In this document: positions 61,802 to 64,000 of the stretch, piece by piece
How positions within the stretch are numbered: position 1 is the first letter of the stretch
How the letters are laid out: each line of letters starts with the position of its first letter
Notes under the pieces: generated by a model
Told to the model about the DNA's origin: nothing
The model's database searches: none
Seen by the model: only the letters and a program-made list of their open reading frames with translations
Translations under genes and position numbers: made by a program
DNA from: Clostridium amylolyticum
GTDB lineage: Bacteria > Bacillota > Clostridia > Clostridiales > Clostridiaceae
Direction: 5' to 3'
NCBI RefSeq assembly: GCF_900142075.1
Contig: NZ_FQZO01000002.1
Coordinates: forward strand, 248,001 to 312,000
Length of the DNA: 64,000 nt

Positions 61802-62075
61802 CTATTCATGTTAAGTGTCTCTTGCAATGTCTTTCTCCTTAAACTGTATTTTTTAAATTCTAGTGCAAAGTCTAACAATAATTAGCCTACCCATTGTAAA
61901 CCTACTTTTCACTTTTTATTAGTAATCTCTAAATTGGCTTCTCACCCACTGCTACGGCAGTGATCATTAAATTACTGGAAAAACGGTTTACTAAACTTAT
62001 TTAATATGCATATGCATGTACTATGGTTTAAAGATTTTACAAACACTTTATGATAAGAAAGCTTTCTTATATTTG
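61745..62075 (-). ncRNA. Candidate structured non-coding RNA, about 330 nt, with own promoter and terminator
   Basis: A strong promoter at 62081-62109 and a terminator at 61745-61801 bound a stretch with no open frame on the minus strand. Inside are an 18-bp palindrome (62053-62070), an ATGCATATGCAT palindrome near 62010, a GC-richer hairpin CACTGC/GCAGTG at 61945-61961 followed by GGGTGAGAAGCC, and AAGTAGGTTTACAATGGG downstream. The GC-rich core in AT-rich surroundings is typical of conserved RNAs. It is not a T-box, RNase P, tmRNA or SRP RNA by motif. The clostridial raiA-motif RNA is my leading guess, unverified. Confidence 0.65.
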
Positions 62076-62080
62076 TCTTT

Positions 62081-62109
62081 ATAATATCACATTAAGTACA
62101 AGTTGTCAA
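62081..62109 (-). promoter_or_regulatory. Strong promoter of the orphan RNA
   Basis: Minus strand TTGACA (62104-62109), 17-base spacer, TATTAT (62081-62086). Transcription would start near 62075. The 260 bases to its right (62110-62370) are very AT-rich, and I see nothing else in them except the ribosome binding site of the next gene. Confidence 0.85.
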
Positions 62110-62375
62110 TATTTATTATTATATAATAAATTAAATATTTATTTAATTATTAAAAATATTGTGAATTTTAATAGCAATTTATAATATCTATTAAATATAT
62201 TAACTTTTTCTTTACATTTTTCATTAACACATATAAAGTTATTATATATCTACAAAATTAAGACTTATAATCTTAAGGTAAAAATAATATTTTCTTCAGC
62301 TTCTCTTAAGGTTAATATTTTATACTTAAAATATAAGTAAAACTTCAATAATAATTTTAGGAGTTGTATATAAAA

Positions 62376-62936
62376 ATGAACTATAAATATATATACCTGA
62401 TTTTTTCAAAAACAGGTACTTGGCTTTCTCAAGTCATTAATGTTTTTTCTGATACAAAATATATTCACACTTCTTTAAGTTTTGACAGCACCTTCACTGA
62501 AATGTATTCCTTCGGAAGAACCAACCCTGATAATCCTTTCTCTGGTGGCTTTGTTAAGGAAAGTCTATATGAAGGAGTATATAAAAAGTTTCCACAATGC
62601 GAATGCCTTATTTATAAAGTTAGAATTACTGAAGAACAATACTTTAACTTAAGACAAGCTTTAAAGAAATTTGAAAAAAATAAATATAAGTATAAATATA
62701 ATTTTATAGGATTATTTGGTGTATTGTTTAACATTCCTCTAAAGCGAAGAAGGCACTATTTCTGTACTCAATTCGTATCAGAATTATTAGAAAAAAGTAA
62801 AATATGCCACTTTGACAAATCTCCTGAACTTATGAGACCCACAGACTTATTTAATATAGCTAACAAAGAAATTATTTTCCAAGGACTTATAAATAATAAT
62901 TATTCATTATTAAATTCATTTAAATTTGTAATATAG
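62376..62936 (+). CDS. NlpC/P60-like permuted papain-fold protein (YiiX/YebB-type)
   Basis: 186 residues from ATG 62376; TTAGGAG lies 12 bases upstream, and a TTG at 62364 is too close to it. The order His first (KYIHTSLSFD, about residue 32), Cys later (HYFCTQFVSELL, about 130) marks the circularly permuted papain-like fold. In this group the members act on amide, thioester or lipid bonds. No signal peptide, so it is cytosolic or membrane-associated. It stands alone with a terminator. Confidence 0.7.
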   Translation: MNYKYIYLIFSKTGTWLSQVINVFSDTKYIHTSLSFDSTFTEMYSFGRTNPDNPFSGGFVKESLYEGVYKKFPQCECLIYKVRITEEQYFNLRQALKKFEKNKYKYKYNFIGLFGVLFNIPLKRRRHYFCTQFVSELLEKSKICHFDKSPELMRPTDLFNIANKEIIFQGLINNNYSLLNSFKFVI

Positions 62937-62947
62937 AAAACATAAAG

Positions 62948-62995
62948 CCCCTACTTTTCAGCGCATTTACATGTGATAAAAAGTAGGGGTATTTT
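62948..62995. terminator. Bidirectional terminator
   Basis: 11-bp stem CCCCTACTTTT / AAAAGTAGGGG with a 20-base loop between two convergent genes, followed by TATTTTATTT on the plus strand. Confidence 0.8.
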
Positions 62996-63296
62996 ATTTA
63001 ATCTTTTTTGATATACCTTCATAAAGATAATCAAGATATTCCGTATTAAACCCTTCTTGTTTTACTATATCTATTCTAGATATAGCCTTTTCTAAAGTTT
63101 CCCTAGCCTCTATATAATCTTTTCCCTTTATGCAGGTGGTAGCATACTGAAGCAGATAATCTACCTTTAACACCTGCTCAGCTAAATCTTCTCTATCTTC
63201 ATTCACCAAATTAACCAATAAGGCATAAACCTTAGGAGAGGTTATATCCTTAGAGTTAAATAGTAATTTATTATTTCTCGTATTTTTTCTAGCCAT
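62994..63296 (-). CDS. Hypothetical helical protein, 100 residues
   Basis: Start at ATG 63296 with AAAGAGGTG upstream; the upstream frame to 63326 lacks a site. A basic N-terminus (MARKNTRNNKLLF) is followed by helical pairs (VYALLVNLVNEDREDLAEQV, DYIEARETLEKAISRIDIVK) that look like one TPR-type repeat. No family is recognised. It is a single-gene unit, divergent from the iorA gene. Confidence 0.7.
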   Translation of the reverse strand: MARKNTRNNKLLFNSKDITSPKVYALLVNLVNEDREDLAEQVLKVDYLLQYATTCIKGKDYIEARETLEKAISRIDIVKQEGFNTEYLDYLYEGISKKIK

Positions 63297-63459
63297 GTTA
63301 AACACCTCTTTGTATAGATTATACACTAAAATTTTGTTAATATAATAAATATTTATCTAAATAATTAAGATTATTAACTCATAATAGTTTGTGATTTTGT
63401 CTAAAAACAATGATATAATATTCTTAATATTATGAAACCTATAATTAGGAGGTGCCAAT

Positions 63460-64000
63460 TTGGAAAGAGTAGTAATTACAGGTAATGAAGCCGTTAGTAG
63501 AGGCTTTTGGGAAGCAGGAGGTACTATAGCTTCTAGCTATCCTGGCTCACCTACAGTATCTATTCTAGAAAGTATGAAAAGCTACAAGGATATATATGCT
63601 GAATGGGGAACTAATGAAAAAGTAGCCATGGAAATAGCCATAGGGGGAAGTATCTCCGGAGCTAGATCCATAGTTTCTATGAAGCATGTTGGAATAAATA
63701 TAGCATCTGACCCCTTTATGACCTTCACTCAAGTAAGGACAAAAGGCGGATTTCTTTTAGTGGTGGGAGATGATCCTGGTTTATCTTCTTCTCAAAATGA
63801 ACAAGATAGTAGATTTTGGGGGAAATATGCCAATATCCCAGTGCTTGACCCCTCTACCCCACAGGAAGTTAAAGATTATGTCATAGAGGGTTTAAAAATC
63901 AGCGAAGATTTTAATACCCCAGTACTCATAAGGCTTACCAGCAGGTTATGTCACTGCAGAGGAGTGGTGGAGCTAGGGGAAAGAAAAGAATATCCTATAT
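63460..64000 (+). CDS. iorA: Indolepyruvate:ferredoxin oxidoreductase alpha subunit (partial, continues past window)
   Basis: Starts at TTG 63460 with TTAGGAGGTG upstream; the first 180 codons are seen and the gene runs off the right edge. ITGNEAVSRGFWEAGGTIAS and SYPGSPTVSI form the start of the pyrimidine/TPP-binding fold of IorA. SGARSIVSMKHVGINIASDP and VVGDDPGLSSSQNEQDSRF follow the family closely. With IorB it oxidises aryl pyruvates from aromatic amino acids and reduces ferredoxin. iorB is expected downstream. Confidence 0.92.
   Translation, partial: MERVVITGNEAVSRGFWEAGGTIASSYPGSPTVSILESMKSYKDIYAEWGTNEKVAMEIAIGGSISGARSIVSMKHVGINIASDPFMTFTQVRTKGGFLLVVGDDPGLSSSQNEQDSRFWGKYANIPVLDPSTPQEVKDYVIEGLKISEDFNTPVLIRLTSRLCHCRGVVELGERKEYPI

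Noticed and set aside
61917..61975. Cobalamin riboswitch (CACTGC hairpin)
   Set aside because: Only a superficial likeness; no B12-box and no downstream gene.

Overview
The window is low-GC DNA from an endospore-forming Clostridium sensu stricto-like Firmicute. This is judged from AT-rich codon use, strong AGGAGG ribosome binding sites, a CotF-type coat protein, a small clostridial spore protein, pyruvate:ferredoxin and indolepyruvate:ferredoxin oxidoreductases, and RelQ. No species is claimed.

Bases 1 to about 24850 are a siphovirus-type prophage cut by the left window edge. Almost all of it reads on the minus strand. From right to left it holds a tyrosine integrase next to a tRNA-Glu gene, an ImmR/ImmA-like lysogeny switch with clustered operators, and a Cro-like protein, excisionase and ORF6N/ORF6C antirepressor. 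A run of small early genes follows, including a Spo0E-like phosphatase. The replication block (RecB-like DUF2800, SSB-like DUF2815, family A polymerase, VapE primase-helicase, VRR-NUC nuclease, SNF2 helicase) comes next. A RinA/ArpU-like late regulator, a DNA cytosine methyltransferase, terminase, portal and a MuF head protein with a toxin-like tail precede the start of the scaffold gene. The SNF2 helicase carries an 11-nt insertion in its Walker A motif, so the prophage may be defective. Two GTTTCC-rich direct-repeat blocks, one beside VapE and one beside the integrase, look like iterons.

Bases 24849 to 64000 are chromosomal. They contain tRNA-Glu, an FAD/BFD oxidoreductase and a UbiA prenyltransferase. 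A three-gene ABC importer sits behind a leader that looks controlled by the adjacent HutP-family antiterminator. Next are an FAD-Rieske oxidoreductase, a MecA-type penicillin-binding protein, a PII-like protein with a CPA2 antiporter, pyruvate:ferredoxin oxidoreductase, a spore protein, an SDR, RelQ, an ABC-2 exporter, a 2-hydroxyacid dehydrogenase, a coat protein, a purine permease and a c-di-GMP phosphodiesterase.

A sugar locus (51391-61611) has a YesM/YesN two-component system, an Lpl-type ABC importer, a GH1 glycosidase, a ROK kinase and divergent YesL. It is followed by an orphan RNA with its own promoter and terminator, two small proteins and the start of iorA.

The signals most worth follow-up are the HutP/UAG-repeat leader, the MuF toxin-immunity cassette, the paired iteron blocks, the orphan RNA at 61745-62075 and the phage Spo0E-like gene. 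Several of the genes listed are shorter than 60 codons and were found by reading the sequence directly.
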